Positions 1-8,785 of a stretch of 64,000 nt of DNA are shown here, piece after piece. Position 1 is the stretch's first letter, and each line of letters starts with the position of its first letter. The position numbers were made by a program, and so were the translations under genes. Below the pieces are notes generated by a model, which was not told where the DNA came from, ran no database searches, and worked only from the letters and a program-made list of their open reading frames with translations. Location of the stretch: the NCBI GenBank assembly GCA_020638555.1, contig JACKII010000006.1, forward strand, positions 62,001-126,000, read 5' to 3'. This DNA is from Alphaproteobacteria bacterium (GTDB taxonomy: Bacteria > Pseudomonadota > Alphaproteobacteria > Bin95).

Positions 1-243
1 GAACGGCCGCTGGTGTTCGCGGGCTCGATGCTCAGCTACGGCATTTGCTTCTGGGCGCTGTCGCTGGCCTTCCGCACCATTCCGTTCACCATCGCCTATG
101 CGATCTGGGCCGGCGCCGGCATGGCGCTGATCGTGCTGATCGGCGTGTTCTGGTTCCGCGAGCCGATGACGGCGCTGAAACTGGTCTTCCTGGCCATGAT
201 CGCCGTCGGCACCGTCGGCTTGAAGCTTATGGACGGAAAATAG
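1..243 (+). CDS. SMR-family small multidrug efflux protein (5' end outside window)
   Basis: The frame is open from base 1 and ends at a TAG at 241-243, so only about the last 80 residues are present. They form at least two hydrophobic helices. The segment SYGICFWALSLAFRTIPFTI followed by AYAIWAGAG matches the EmrE/SugE signature (helix 2 to helix 3, IPTGIAYAIWSG in EmrE), and the tail is short and ends in KLMDGK. Such proteins are four-helix inner-membrane dimers that exchange protons for cationic drugs or guanidinium-like compounds. The conserved helix-1 glutamate lies upstream of the window, so efflux-pump and guanidinium-exporter types cannot be separated. The neighbour is convergent and gives no functional hint. 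Confidence 0.85.
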   Translation, partial: ERPLVFAGSMLSYGICFWALSLAFRTIPFTIAYAIWAGAGMALIVLIGVFWFREPMTALKLVFLAMIAVGTVGLKLMDGK

Positions 244-261
244 CGCGCGTCCGCGCCGGCC

Positions 262-1152
262 TCACTCCGCGGCGGTTTTCTGCGCGGCAAAGATCGAGGT
301 GTAGCCGATCTTGTCCCATTCCGGCGGCACCTCGCACGGGCGCGGGTCCAGGTGGACGAAGCGGGCGCGCTGGCCGCGGACGATCTCGCCGGACCGGCTC
401 GTCGGCGTCGGCGAGACGGTCCAGGGGAAGGCATCGGCCGAACTGTAGACATTCAGCAGCAGCGGCCGCACGCGCGCGGTCTTGTTCGCGAACGAGGCGT
501 GGATGGTCCGGCAGTTGATCGCGATCACGGTGCCGGCCGGCCCGGTCAGGTTCACCGCTGTCTCCAGATGCGCCTGCGCCTCGTCCGCGGCGGAGAGGTG
601 GCCGGTCCACCGGCCATCCGGGCCGAACTGGGTGTAGAGCGGCCCGTCATGGCTGCCCGGCACGCAGGCGAGCGGGCCTTCGTCCTCGCCGACATCGTCC
701 AAATGAATGCCGAGCGTAACGGGGCTGTAATTGGTGTGCGGCCAGGCGTTGATGTCCTGGTGCCATTTCACCAGCTCGCCCGTTCCCGGCCATTTGTAGT
801 TCAGCTTGCAGCTGTGGAACGTCACGTCCGGGCCGACGAGATCGGCGGCAATGCGGGTCATGACATCGCCGGCGGCGACGTCCCAGAACAGCGGGTCGGC
901 GTCGACGGGCTTGCGCAGCCGGCGCACATGCGGCTGCTCCGGCGAGTGGTTGGCCCCCAGGTCGAAAAACTCGTTCGGCCCGCTGACGCTGCGGCTCTTG
1001 TCCAGGAACTCATCGGATTTGGCGCGAATGGCGGCCAGCAGGTCGGGCGGCACCGCGCCGGGAACGGCGACGAAGCCGTCGCGGAAATAGGCCTCGCGCT
1101 GGGCCGGGGTGAGGGCAAGCGGCGCGTGGGAAAGGATGTCTTCCGGGGTCAT
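262..1152 (-). CDS. Phytanoyl-CoA dioxygenase family Fe(II)/2-oxoglutarate oxygenase
   Basis: A 296-residue protein of the PhyH family. It carries the metal triad seen in these enzymes: WHQDINAW (H-x-D) near the middle, then RTIHAS with the distal His, followed by an Arg (ARVRPLLLNVY) placed to hold 2-oxoglutarate. Family members hydroxylate lipophilic acyl-CoAs, osmolytes or small metabolites; the substrate cannot be read here. The chosen ATG at 1150-1152 begins MTPEDIL and has GGAAA upstream. A start at 1182 is possible but has a weaker site. The gene is divergent from the SsuD-like monooxygenase at 1222, so the two may share a control region. Family call is firm, substrate unknown. Confidence 0.88.
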   Translation of the reverse strand: MTPEDILSHAPLALTPAQREAYFRDGFVAVPGAVPPDLLAAIRAKSDEFLDKSRSVSGPNEFFDLGANHSPEQPHVRRLRKPVDADPLFWDVAAGDVMTRIAADLVGPDVTFHSCKLNYKWPGTGELVKWHQDINAWPHTNYSPVTLGIHLDDVGEDEGPLACVPGSHDGPLYTQFGPDGRWTGHLSAADEAQAHLETAVNLTGPAGTVIAINCRTIHASFANKTARVRPLLLNVYSSADAFPWTVSPTPTSRSGEIVRGQRARFVHLDPRPCEVPPEWDKIGYTSIFAAQKTAAE

Positions 1153-1221
1153 GGGGCGTTTCCATTGCGCTTCGGGCGGCATTTGCGCCATCCTAGCACG
1201 AACACTCTGGAGGACCAGCCC

Positions 1222-2337
1222 ATGCCCATCCGCCTCACCGGCATGATCGGCGTTGCACCGCCGTCGGACGAGAACACCGTTCATATTATCACCGGCGGTA
1301 TCAGCCGCGACTACACCCGCGATTTCGCCCGCGCCCACGACACCGCCGGGTTCGACTGGACCCTGGTCGGCTATTCCTCGCGCTCGGCCGATGGCTTCGG
1401 CGTGGCGCATTTCTGCGCGGCACACACCGAGCGCCTGGGGTATCTGATCGCGCACCGGCCGGGCTTTGTCGCGCCGACGCTGGCGGCGCGCAAGTTCGCG
1501 ACCTTCGACACGCTCTGGGCGACCGACGACGGTCTGCCGCGCATGGGCTTGCACATCATCACCGGCGCCGCCGATGCGGAGATGGCGCGCGACGGCGACT
1601 GGTCCGACAAGGCGACGCGCTACCGCCGCTCCGGCGAGTATGTGGCGATCATGCGTAACGAGTGGGCCGGCGGGCCGTTCGACTTCGACGGCGAGTTCTA
1701 CCAGGTTCGCGACGGCGGTTCCGACGTGCTGCCGCATCAGCGCCCGGCGCCGCCGGTGCTGTTCGGCGGCTCCTCCGAGGAGGCGTTGGAGATGGGGGCG
1801 GAGCATTGCGATATCTTCGCGATTTTCGGCGAGCCCCGCGCCCAGGCGGCCGAGCGCATGGCCGACTTCCGTGCCCGCTCTGCCAAATACGACCGCCCGT
1901 TCGGCAAGGAGCCGGGCTTCAACATGTCGCTCCGCCCAATCATTGCCGAGACGGAGGGCGAGGCCTGGGACAAGGCCCATCGCATCCTGACCGGCGTGCG
2001 CGAGCAGTTGGGCGGCCGCAACCTGCCGGCCGAGAGCGCCTCTGCCGAGCGCATGCTCGCCATCGCCGCCCAGGGCGAGGTGCACGACGAGCGCCTGTTC
2101 ATGGGCATTGCCGAGGCCATGGGTGCGCGCGGCAACACCGCCTGCCTGGTCGGCACGCCGGAGCAGGTGGCCGAGGGCGTCCTGGAATACTACAAGCTGG
2201 GGATTGACGGCATTCTGCTCCGCGGCTTCGACCCGCTCGCCGATGCGCTGGAGTTCGGCCGCGAACTGATCCCCCGCATCCGCGAAGGCGCCGCCGCCAT
2301 CGACGCAACGCGGGGACACGCGCAAGCGGCGGAATAA
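1222..2337 (+). CDS. LLM-class flavin-dependent monooxygenase, SsuD-like
   Basis: A 371-residue TIM-barrel monooxygenase whose length and block order follow alkanesulfonate monooxygenase SsuD: an N-terminal barrel strand, LIAHRPGFVAPTLAARKFAT, a nucleotide-binding stretch ending PPVLFGGSSEEA, and a C-terminal LVGTPEQVAEGVLEYYKLGI. Reduced FMN from a partner reductase would drive C-S or similar bond cleavage. No reductase or ssuABC transporter is adjacent, so sulfonate use is not supported by context. The ATG at 1222 has GGAGG at 1209-1213. It is divergent from the PhyH-type oxygenase. Assigning the broad LLM family is safe; the substrate is open. Confidence 0.87.
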   Translation: MPIRLTGMIGVAPPSDENTVHIITGGISRDYTRDFARAHDTAGFDWTLVGYSSRSADGFGVAHFCAAHTERLGYLIAHRPGFVAPTLAARKFATFDTLWATDDGLPRMGLHIITGAADAEMARDGDWSDKATRYRRSGEYVAIMRNEWAGGPFDFDGEFYQVRDGGSDVLPHQRPAPPVLFGGSSEEALEMGAEHCDIFAIFGEPRAQAAERMADFRARSAKYDRPFGKEPGFNMSLRPIIAETEGEAWDKAHRILTGVREQLGGRNLPAESASAERMLAIAAQGEVHDERLFMGIAEAMGARGNTACLVGTPEQVAEGVLEYYKLGIDGILLRGFDPLADALEFGRELIPRIREGAAAIDATRGHAQAAE

Positions 2338-2655
2338 GCCGCCGCAACCGACCGCCCCGGCTTTCCCGGCCGCCGCCCGCCCTTGGGCGGGAGAGAGCCG
2401 GGACCCCTGTCCGTGCGAAGCGCCGCTGCCGGACGCTCGCCCCGGTCCGAGGTCCCGGATCACGCGTCCGGGAAAGTTCGTCAGGGAGGCGTCGCAACCC
2501 GCTCCTAAGCTTTCCCGGCCGCGCCCGCCCTTGGGCGGGGAAGAGCCGGGATCCCTTGCCGTGCGAAGCGCCGCTGCCGGAGCCCTGCCCCGGCCGGAGA
2601 TCCCGGATCGCGCGGACGCGCGTCCGGGAAAGCTCCGGCGGGAAGCGGAAGGGGG
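2338..2655. repeat. Convergent gap with two copies of the AGCTTTCCCGG-ended palindromic element
   Basis: No gene is seen in these 318 bases. Two related elements lie in the same orientation: copy A at 2361-2476, bounded by CTTTCCCGG and CCGGGAAAG, and copy B at 2508-2634, bounded by the 11-bp inverted ends AGCTTTCCCGG and CCGGGAAAGCT. Both contain an internal hairpin around CCCGCCCTTGGGCGGG and a shared core GTGCGAAGCGCCGCTGCC. The gap separates two genes that end facing each other. Related elements occur near 6.2, 23.2, 42.1, 45.8, 47.1 and 48.9 kb. Bidirectional termination is a plausible role (inference). Confidence 0.85.
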
Positions 2656-4653
2656 TTACTCCGCGGCGGAGGTGTTGCGGCGGAGGTAGCGGGCCTCGGC
2701 GATGCCGGTGACGTCGTCGAGAATGGCGGCGATGTCGAAGTCTTTCGGCGTGAACACCGCGGCAATGCCGTTGGCCTCTAATGTCGCGGCGTCCTTCGGC
2801 GGGACGATGCCGCCGATGATGATGGGCAAATGGCCCAGGCCGCGCTCCGCCAGCGCATCGCGCACCGCCTCGGCCAGCACCATGTGGCTGCCGGAGAGGA
2901 TGGAAAGGCCGATCAGGTCCGCGCCTTCCGACAGGGCCAGTTCGGCGATCTCGTCCGGAGTCTGGCGGATACCCTTGTAAATGATGGCGAACCCGGCGCT
3001 CTGAGCGCGTAGCGCAATCTGCTCGGCACCGTTCGAGTGGCCGTCCAGGCCGGGCTTGCCGACCAGGAAGCGGGGCGTGTGCCCCAGCACCTCGGCCAGT
3101 GCGGCGACACGGGCGGCGAGGGGGCCTTCCGGCTGCACCAGGTCGCTGCTGCCGATGCCCGTCGGCGGTCGGTACTGGCCGAACACCTGGCGCAGCGCCT
3201 CGCCCCATTCGCCGGTGGTGACACCGGCGCGGGCGGCCGCCACGGATGCCGGCATGATGTTGCGGCGCTCGCGGGCGGCGCTGTCCAGATCGGCCAGCGC
3301 GGCGGTCACCGAGGCGCCGTCGCGGGCGGCCTTCCAGGCCCGCATCTTGGCGATTTCCTCGGCCTCGACCGCGGGATCGACGCTCAGCACCGCGCCGTCC
3401 TCGCCGGAGGTGAGCGGCGACTCCGCGGTTTCGGTATAGCGGTTGACGCCGACCACGGTCAGGTCGCCGGCCTCGATGGCGCGGCGGCGTGCGGCATGGG
3501 CCGCCACCAGTTCGCGCTTCAGATAGCCGGACTCGAGCGCGGCGACGACGCCGCCTTCGGCAGCCACAAGGGCGATTTCCGCGTTCGCCGCCGCGGTCAG
3601 TTCGCGCACCTTGGCGTCGATGGCGGGGTTGCCCGCGAAAATGTCGCGGAACTCCAGCAGGTCGGTCTCGAAGGCCAGCACCTGTTGCAGGCGCAGGCTC
3701 CATTGCTGGTCCCAGGGACGCGGCAGGCCCATGGCCTCGTTCCAGGCCGGCAACTGCACCGCGCGGGCGCGGGCGTCCTTCGACAGCGTGACGGCGAGCG
3801 TCTCCAGCAGGATGCGATAGACGTTGTTTTCCGGCTGGCTTTCGGTCAGGCCGAGCGAGTTGACCTGCACGCCATAGCGGAACCGGCGCATTTTCGGGTC
3901 TTCGACGCCATAACGGCTGCGGCAGATCTCATCCCACATCTCCGTAAACGCCCGCATCTTGCAGATTTCCGTCAGGAAACGGATGCCGGCGTTCACGAAA
4001 AAGCTGATGCGGCCGACAATGCGGGGGAAGTCGGCTGGCGGCACCTGGCCGCTGGCCTTGACCCCGTCCAGCACGGCGCAGGCATTGGCGAGCGCGAATG
4101 CCAGTTCCTGCACCGGTGTCGCGCCGGCTTCCTGGAGATGGTAGCTGCAAATGTTCAGCGGGTTCCAGCGCGGCACCTCGTTCGCGCACCAGACGATCGT
4201 GTCGGTGGTCAGTTGCAGCGAGGCGCCGGGCGGGAAGATATACGTGCCGCGCGAGAGATACTCTTTGACGATGTCGTTCTGGGTGGTGCCGTTGAGCCTG
4301 GCCCGGTCCGCGCCCTGTTCCTCCGCCGCGACCACATACAGCGCCAGCAGCCAGGCGGCGGTGGCGTTGATGGTCATCGACGTGTTCATCTCGGCCAGCG
4401 GGATGCCGTCGAACAGGGTGCGCATGTCGCCCAGATGCCCGACCGGCACGCCCAGCTTGCCGACCTCGCCGCGCGCCATCAGATGGTCGGCGTCATAGCC
4501 CGTCTGCGTCGGCAGGTCGAAGGCGACCGAGAGGCCGGTCTGCCCCTTGGCCAGATTGGTCTTGTAGAGCGCATTGCTGGCCGTGGCCGTGGAATGGCCG
4601 GCATAGGTGCGGAACAGCCAGGGCTTATCGCGGGTTTGGCTTTCGCGGTGCAA
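2656..4653 (-). CDS. ecm: Ethylmalonyl-CoA mutase (B12-dependent), MeaA/Ecm type
   Basis: A 665-residue single-chain acyl-CoA mutase converting (2R)-ethylmalonyl-CoA to (2S)-methylsuccinyl-CoA in the ethylmalonyl-CoA pathway of acetyl-CoA assimilation. The N-terminal two thirds is the mutase barrel (PWLFRTYAGHS near residue 11, FDLPTQTGYD near 45, TINATAAWLLALY near 94). The C-terminal domain holds the cobalamin motif D537-G-H539-S-N-G542 (GLDGHSNG). The divergent ccr neighbour is what favours Ecm over methylmalonyl-CoA mutase. Start: TTG at 4651-4653 with AGGAG seven bases upstream; no in-frame ATG exists before the upstream stop. A stop is reached just upstream in the same frame, so the TTG call is well constrained. 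Confidence 0.93.
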   Translation of the reverse strand: MHRESQTRDKPWLFRTYAGHSTATASNALYKTNLAKGQTGLSVAFDLPTQTGYDADHLMARGEVGKLGVPVGHLGDMRTLFDGIPLAEMNTSMTINATAAWLLALYVVAAEEQGADRARLNGTTQNDIVKEYLSRGTYIFPPGASLQLTTDTIVWCANEVPRWNPLNICSYHLQEAGATPVQELAFALANACAVLDGVKASGQVPPADFPRIVGRISFFVNAGIRFLTEICKMRAFTEMWDEICRSRYGVEDPKMRRFRYGVQVNSLGLTESQPENNVYRILLETLAVTLSKDARARAVQLPAWNEAMGLPRPWDQQWSLRLQQVLAFETDLLEFRDIFAGNPAIDAKVRELTAAANAEIALVAAEGGVVAALESGYLKRELVAAHAARRRAIEAGDLTVVGVNRYTETAESPLTSGEDGAVLSVDPAVEAEEIAKMRAWKAARDGASVTAALADLDSAARERRNIMPASVAAARAGVTTGEWGEALRQVFGQYRPPTGIGSSDLVQPEGPLAARVAALAEVLGHTPRFLVGKPGLDGHSNGAEQIALRAQSAGFAIIYKGIRQTPDEIAELALSEGADLIGLSILSGSHMVLAEAVRDALAERGLGHLPIIIGGIVPPKDAATLEANGIAAVFTPKDFDIAAILDDVTGIAEARYLRRNTSAAE

Positions 4654-4862
4654 AATGTCGCTCCTTATGCATCATGGCGGCGCACGGACGGATAATACCG
4701 TCAATTCAATTTCATTGCGAGAGGGCGGATAACACAGTTGGAAAATTACTCTCAAGAAAAATTTTTCGAAATTTTCTTTCAAAAATGGATTGCGCCGGTT
4801 AGGGTGGCTGGGTATATGCATCGCAACAACCGTACTGAGCAGTCGCAGGAGACCGGACCGCT
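4654..4862. promoter_or_regulatory. Divergent ecm/ccr control region with TTTCRAAA direct repeats
   Basis: This is the shared upstream region of ecm (minus) and ccr (plus). It holds an unusually AT-rich block at about 4740-4786. Inside are TTTCGAAA (4764-4771) and TTTCAAAA (4777-4784), two similar 8-mers separated by five bases. The ScfR-family regulator PccR is known to bind paired TTTGCAAA boxes with a 4-base spacer; the resemblance is partial. A different ScfR-type regulator is encoded at 56783. Ribosome-binding sites are AGGAG at 4847-4851 for ccr and the complement of 4661-4665 for ecm. Promoter boxes are not assigned. Confidence 0.5.
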
Positions 4863-6143
4863 ATGGCCGAACCCGCCACCGTCGTTCCGCTGCATCCGGA
4901 AGGGAACGCTCCCCGCAAGGATCTTTACGAAGTCGGGGAAATTCCTCCGCTGGGCCACGTGCCGCGCCAGATGTATGCGTGGGCCATCCGACAGGACCGC
5001 CACGGCCCGCCGGATACGGCCATGCAGCAGGAGGTCGTCGAGACCCCGTCGATCCGCGATGACGAAGTGCTGGTCATGGTGATGGCCGCCGGCGTGAACT
5101 ACAACGGCATCTGGGCCGCGCTCGGCAAGCCGATCACGCCGTTCGCGATCCACAAGGCGCCGTATCACATTGCCGGTTCCGACGCGGCCGGCGTGGTCTG
5201 GGCCGTCGGTGCGCGCGTGTCGCGTTGGAAGGTGGGCGACGAGGTCGTGATCCACTGCAACCAGGACGATGGCGACGACGAGGAATGCAATGGCGGCGAC
5301 CCGATGCTGTCGCCCTCGCAGCGCATCTGGGGTTATGAGACGCCGGACGGCAGCTTTGCCCAGTTCTGCTGCGTGCAGGCGCGCCAGCTCATGCCGCGGC
5401 CGAAGCACCTGACCTGGGAGGAAAGCGGCTGCTACACGCTGACGCTCGCCACCAGCTATCGCATGTTGTTCGGCCACCGTCCGCACATTCTGCGGCCGGG
5501 CGACAATGTGCTGGTCTGGGGTGCCGCCGGCGGCATTGGCTCCATGGCGGTGCAGTTGATCGCGACGGCGGGCGCCAACGCCATCGGCGTGATCAGCGAC
5601 CCATCCAAGCGCAATTTCGTCATGAGCCTGGGCGCCAAGGGCGTCGTCAACCGCAACGACTTCGACTGCTGGGGCCAGTTGCCCGACGTCGACGATGCGG
5701 AGACCTATGCCGCCTATGCCAAAAAGGTCCGCGCCTTCGGCCGGGCGATCTGGGACGTCACCGGCGGTGTCGACGTCGACTTCGTGTTCGAACACCCGGG
5801 CGAGCAGACTTTCCCGGTCTCGTGCTTCGTGGTGAAGCGCGGCGGCATGGTCGTGTTCTGTGCCGGCACCACCGGCTACAACCTGACCTTCGACGCACGC
5901 TTTGTCTGGATGCGCCAGAAGCGCATTCAGGGCAGCCACTTCGCCAACCTGAAGCAGGCGAGTGAGGCGAACCGGCTGATGGTCGAAGGCCGTCTCGACC
6001 CTTGCATGAGCGAGGTGTTCGGCTGGGACGACATCCCGCGCGCGCACATGCAGATGCTGCAGAACAAGCACAAGCCGGGCAATATGGCCGTGCTGGTGCA
6101 GGCAAAGCGCCCCGGCCTGCGCTCGCTGGAGGAGTCGGCCTGA
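4863..6143 (+). CDS. ccr: Crotonyl-CoA carboxylase/reductase
   Basis: A 426-residue zinc-less medium-chain dehydrogenase that reductively carboxylates crotonyl-CoA to ethylmalonyl-CoA with NADPH, the defining step of the ethylmalonyl-CoA pathway. The nucleotide-binding loop WGAAGGIGS is near residue 219. Residues matching the known CO2 pocket are visible: Asn81 (GVNYNG), Tyr158-Glu159 (GYETPDG) and His359 (QGSHFANL). The N-terminal extension and the acidic insert CNQDDGDDEECNGGD are typical of Ccr and absent from simple crotonyl-CoA reductases. ATG at 4863 has AGGAG upstream. It is divergent from ecm. Other pathway genes (mch, msd, mcl, epi) are not in the window. Confidence 0.95.
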   Translation: MAEPATVVPLHPEGNAPRKDLYEVGEIPPLGHVPRQMYAWAIRQDRHGPPDTAMQQEVVETPSIRDDEVLVMVMAAGVNYNGIWAALGKPITPFAIHKAPYHIAGSDAAGVVWAVGARVSRWKVGDEVVIHCNQDDGDDEECNGGDPMLSPSQRIWGYETPDGSFAQFCCVQARQLMPRPKHLTWEESGCYTLTLATSYRMLFGHRPHILRPGDNVLVWGAAGGIGSMAVQLIATAGANAIGVISDPSKRNFVMSLGAKGVVNRNDFDCWGQLPDVDDAETYAAYAKKVRAFGRAIWDVTGGVDVDFVFEHPGEQTFPVSCFVVKRGGMVVFCAGTTGYNLTFDARFVWMRQKRIQGSHFANLKQASEANRLMVEGRLDPCMSEVFGWDDIPRAHMQMLQNKHKPGNMAVLVQAKRPGLRSLEESA

Positions 6144-6160
6144 CGCCGGACGTCGGCGTG

Positions 6161-6278
6161 CCCCGGCCGTCGCGGAGCGGCGAGCCGGGATCCGTCGCTC
6201 TCGCGAACACCGCCCGCGCCGGTGTTCGCACGCTGAGACCGGCCCCGGATGGCGGCTCCGCCACCTCCGGGGATCGAA
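6161..6278. repeat. GC-rich palindromic element, one tail unit
   Basis: The element lies in the convergent gap between ccr and the lipoprotein gene. It starts CCCCGG and ends CTCCGGGGA, with an internal perfect hairpin: GCGAACACCG (6203-6212) pairs with CGGTGTTCGC (6220-6229) across seven bases. A 28-base tail unit containing GGCTCCGCCACCTCCGGGG is present once (6251-6278). The same core and tail recur at 23172, 23423 and 42047. Confidence 0.85.
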
Positions 6279-6314
6279 GGCCGTCCGCCTGAGACGGCGC
6301 TCGCGCCCTCGCGG

Positions 6315-7712
6315 TTACGAGGCGGGCAGGGTCGCCGGGCCCGTCAACGGCTTCGCCCCTTCCGGCGTGATCTGATAGATGGTGAGGGGCGCCTGCATGC
6401 GGTTGTCCGTGCCGAACCGCACGGTTCCACCGAGGCCGGTAAAGCCTTGCGGCGACTGCACGAACCGCCCGTCAACCGGGCGAACCCCATTGCTTGCCGC
6501 CGTGGCGGCGACGCGGGCGGCGTAGTAGCCCAGCACGGCAATCGGGTCCGGGTCCTCCTGGTAGTGGGAGCGATAGGACAGCAGGAACGGTTCCAACGCC
6601 TGGCGGTCCATGGCCGTGTACCAGGCGTTGTGGAAGGATGGCTCGCGGGCCAGCGCGTCCTGCTCCCAGACATTGGTTCCCACCAGTTGGGCGAAGGGCA
6701 GGCCGGCATTGTAGAGATCGAGCATCGAGCCGACCGCGACCAGATTGTTGTCGCCGAAGGGCAACAGCACCGCGTCGAAGTCGTCGGCGGGCATTGCGTC
6801 CACGCCCTCGATCCGTCCGACCACCTCGGATATCGCCTGGTTGCGGCCGCGGCTGATGTGCTGGTTGTAGACCGACGCCATGCCCAGCAGCATGCGCTGG
6901 CGAATGCTGCCGTCGGGGAACCGGCTGGCTTCCGAGCGCAACAGGGCGGCCGGGTTGTCCGACCGGCGCACCTGCGGCACCAGGCGCGATTCGTAGGCCC
7001 GCCAGTCGCCGCGACGGCGGTCATAGTCCGTCACTTGCTTCACTTGCTGCGAGATGGTGTTGAAATCCGCGTTCGGATCGAACACCGCCGACCGGACCAG
7101 CGTGACCTGCCCCAGCACCGCCAGTCGCTGCACCGCATTGATGGTGCGGTGGGTGTACTCGTTATCCGGCCCGAAAATCAGCAGCCGCCGTTTGCCGGTT
7201 TGGCCCAGCGATTGCGCCAGCGCTTCGACCTGGCTATCGACGCTGACGCCCATGACAAACACGTTGCCGCCGGCCATGGCCGTGTCGTTGGTGAAGGTCA
7301 GGATCGCCGTATTGGAGGCGGCCAGCGCGTTCCGGACCGGCGGCACGTTCTGGCTGAACAGCGGGCCGATGACCATGTCCACCCGTTGTTGCTGCGCGTT
7401 GGCGGCGGCGGCGGCGGCGCCGGAAACCGTGCCGCCCGTATCCATCGGCACCAGTTCGAACGCGGCCTGCTGGCCTTCGAAAAGAGCGATGGCCGCCGCG
7501 TTCACGAGTTGTTGACCGATGGGCGCATAGTCGCCGGTCAATGGCGCCAGCACCGCCACGCGCATGGGACCGGTCGTCGGCGGCGGCGGGCGGCTGGCCG
7601 TGGAGGATGTCGCGGGGGCGCGCGGTGACTGAACGGCCACGCCACCGCAGGCCGCGACGGTCAGGGCCAGCCCGATGGCGGCCAACGCTCTCCAAATCCG
7701 CTTGCGATGCAT
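6315..7712 (-). CDS. Penicillin-binding protein activator-like lipoprotein (LpoA / periplasmic binding fold)
   Basis: A 465-residue exported lipoprotein: positively charged start MHRKRIWRALAAIGLALT, then the lipobox VAAC-GG with Cys near residue 23. A Pro/Ser/Thr-rich linker leads into a type-1 periplasmic-binding fold (MRVAVLAPLTGDYAPIGQQL). Alphaproteobacterial proteins of this kind are annotated as PBP activators related to the C-terminal half of E. coli LpoA, which stimulates PBP1A; it lacks LpoA's N-terminal TPR half. The ATG at 7710-7712 has AGGGA seven bases upstream and is preferred to 7730. The usual neighbour rsmI is absent. An amino-acid-binding role remains an alternative. Confidence 0.78.
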   Translation of the reverse strand: MHRKRIWRALAAIGLALTVAACGGVAVQSPRAPATSSTASRPPPPTTGPMRVAVLAPLTGDYAPIGQQLVNAAAIALFEGQQAAFELVPMDTGGTVSGAAAAAANAQQQRVDMVIGPLFSQNVPPVRNALAASNTAILTFTNDTAMAGGNVFVMGVSVDSQVEALAQSLGQTGKRRLLIFGPDNEYTHRTINAVQRLAVLGQVTLVRSAVFDPNADFNTISQQVKQVTDYDRRRGDWRAYESRLVPQVRRSDNPAALLRSEASRFPDGSIRQRMLLGMASVYNQHISRGRNQAISEVVGRIEGVDAMPADDFDAVLLPFGDNNLVAVGSMLDLYNAGLPFAQLVGTNVWEQDALAREPSFHNAWYTAMDRQALEPFLLSYRSHYQEDPDPIAVLGYYAARVAATAASNGVRPVDGRFVQSPQGFTGLGGTVRFGTDNRMQAPLTIYQITPEGAKPLTGPATLPAS

Positions 7713-7797
7713 CGCATTATCCCTGTTCATCGTTACCGGGACACGATAGGGGATAGTACGCAAAACTACCAGACCGCGATCAAGGGAGACCCAAGCG

Positions 7798-8748
7798 ATG
7801 CGTGTCGCCGTCCTGGACGATTATCAGCATGTGGCGATGACCATGGCCGACTGGACGCAGTTGCCGGGCGACGTGATCGTGACCTGCTTCACCGACCACC
7901 AACCGGCTCCGGATGTGCTGGCCGAGCGCCTCAGCGGATACGAGATCGTGTGCATCATGCGCGAGCGCACGCCGTTCACGCGCGAGGTCTTCACGAAACT
8001 GCCGGACCTGAAACTGCTGATCACCACGGGCATGCGCAACGCGTCGGTGGATATGCAGGCGGCTGCCGATCACGGCGTGACGGTTTGCGGCACGTCCGGC
8101 AGCGGTCATCCGACGCCGGAGCTGGCCTTCGGCCTGATCCTCAGCCTCGCCCGCAACATTCCGAACGAAAACGCCGCCATGCGCCACGGCCACTGGCAGA
8201 CCAAGGTTGGTCTTGGCCTGAAAGGCCGGACGCTCGGCCTTTTGGGGCTGGGCAAGCTCGGCAGCCGGGTGGCGCAATACGCGCAGGCGTTCGAAATGAA
8301 CCTCATCGCCTGGAGCCAGAACCTGACCGCGGAGGCCGCTGCGGCCAAGGGCGTGCAGCGGGTGGAAAAGGACGAGTTGTTCCGGCAGTCCGATTTCCTC
8401 TCGGTGCATCTGGTGCTGAGCGAGCGCTCGCGCGGCCTGGTCGGTGCGCGCGAACTGGGGCTGATGAAGCCTACGGCCTATATCGTCAACACCTCCCGCG
8501 GGCCGATCATCGACGAGGCCGCCCTGGCCGAGGCCTTGCAGCAGCGCCGGATTGCCGGCGCGGGGCTCGATACCTATGGCGTCGAGCCGGTGCCGAAGGA
8601 TTGCCCGTTCCTCGACCTGCCGAACACGGTGCTGACCCCGCATCTGGGCTATGTCACCGAGGACACCTACGAGATCTTCTATGGCGAGACCGTGGAAAAC
8701 ATCCTCGCCTGGTTGAAGGGCGAGCCGGTCCGCGTGATCACGGCCTGA
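7798..8748 (+). CDS. D-2-hydroxyacid dehydrogenase family protein
   Basis: A 316-residue NAD(P)-dependent dehydrogenase of the D-isomer-specific 2-hydroxyacid family, which reduces 2-oxoacids or oxidises D-2-hydroxyacids. The Rossmann glycine loop GLGKLGSRVAQ is near residue 149. The catalytic Arg sits in NTSRGPIID, the Glu in DTYGVEPVP and the His in LTPHLGYVTED. The ATG at 7798 has GGAG about nine bases upstream. It is divergent from the lipoprotein gene and followed 37 bases later by a CopD-like membrane gene, so the two may be co-transcribed. Substrate (glycerate, lactate, phosphoglycerate-like) cannot be told. Confidence 0.87.
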   Translation: MRVAVLDDYQHVAMTMADWTQLPGDVIVTCFTDHQPAPDVLAERLSGYEIVCIMRERTPFTREVFTKLPDLKLLITTGMRNASVDMQAAADHGVTVCGTSGSGHPTPELAFGLILSLARNIPNENAAMRHGHWQTKVGLGLKGRTLGLLGLGKLGSRVAQYAQAFEMNLIAWSQNLTAEAAAAKGVQRVEKDELFRQSDFLSVHLVLSERSRGLVGARELGLMKPTAYIVNTSRGPIIDEAALAEALQQRRIAGAGLDTYGVEPVPKDCPFLDLPNTVLTPHLGYVTEDTYEIFYGETVENILAWLKGEPVRVITA

Positions 8749-8785
8749 GCGCCGCCCGAACTCCGCGAAACAAGGATAGATCGCG

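Noticed and set aside
262..2463. Phytanoyl-type gene extended upstream to 2463
   Set aside because: The extra N-terminus is antisense to the SsuD-like gene, and the conserved protein begins at 1152.
4738..5082. Open frame starting inside the ccr control region
   Set aside because: It runs into ccr in another frame and its sequence is not protein-like beyond the AT-rich part.
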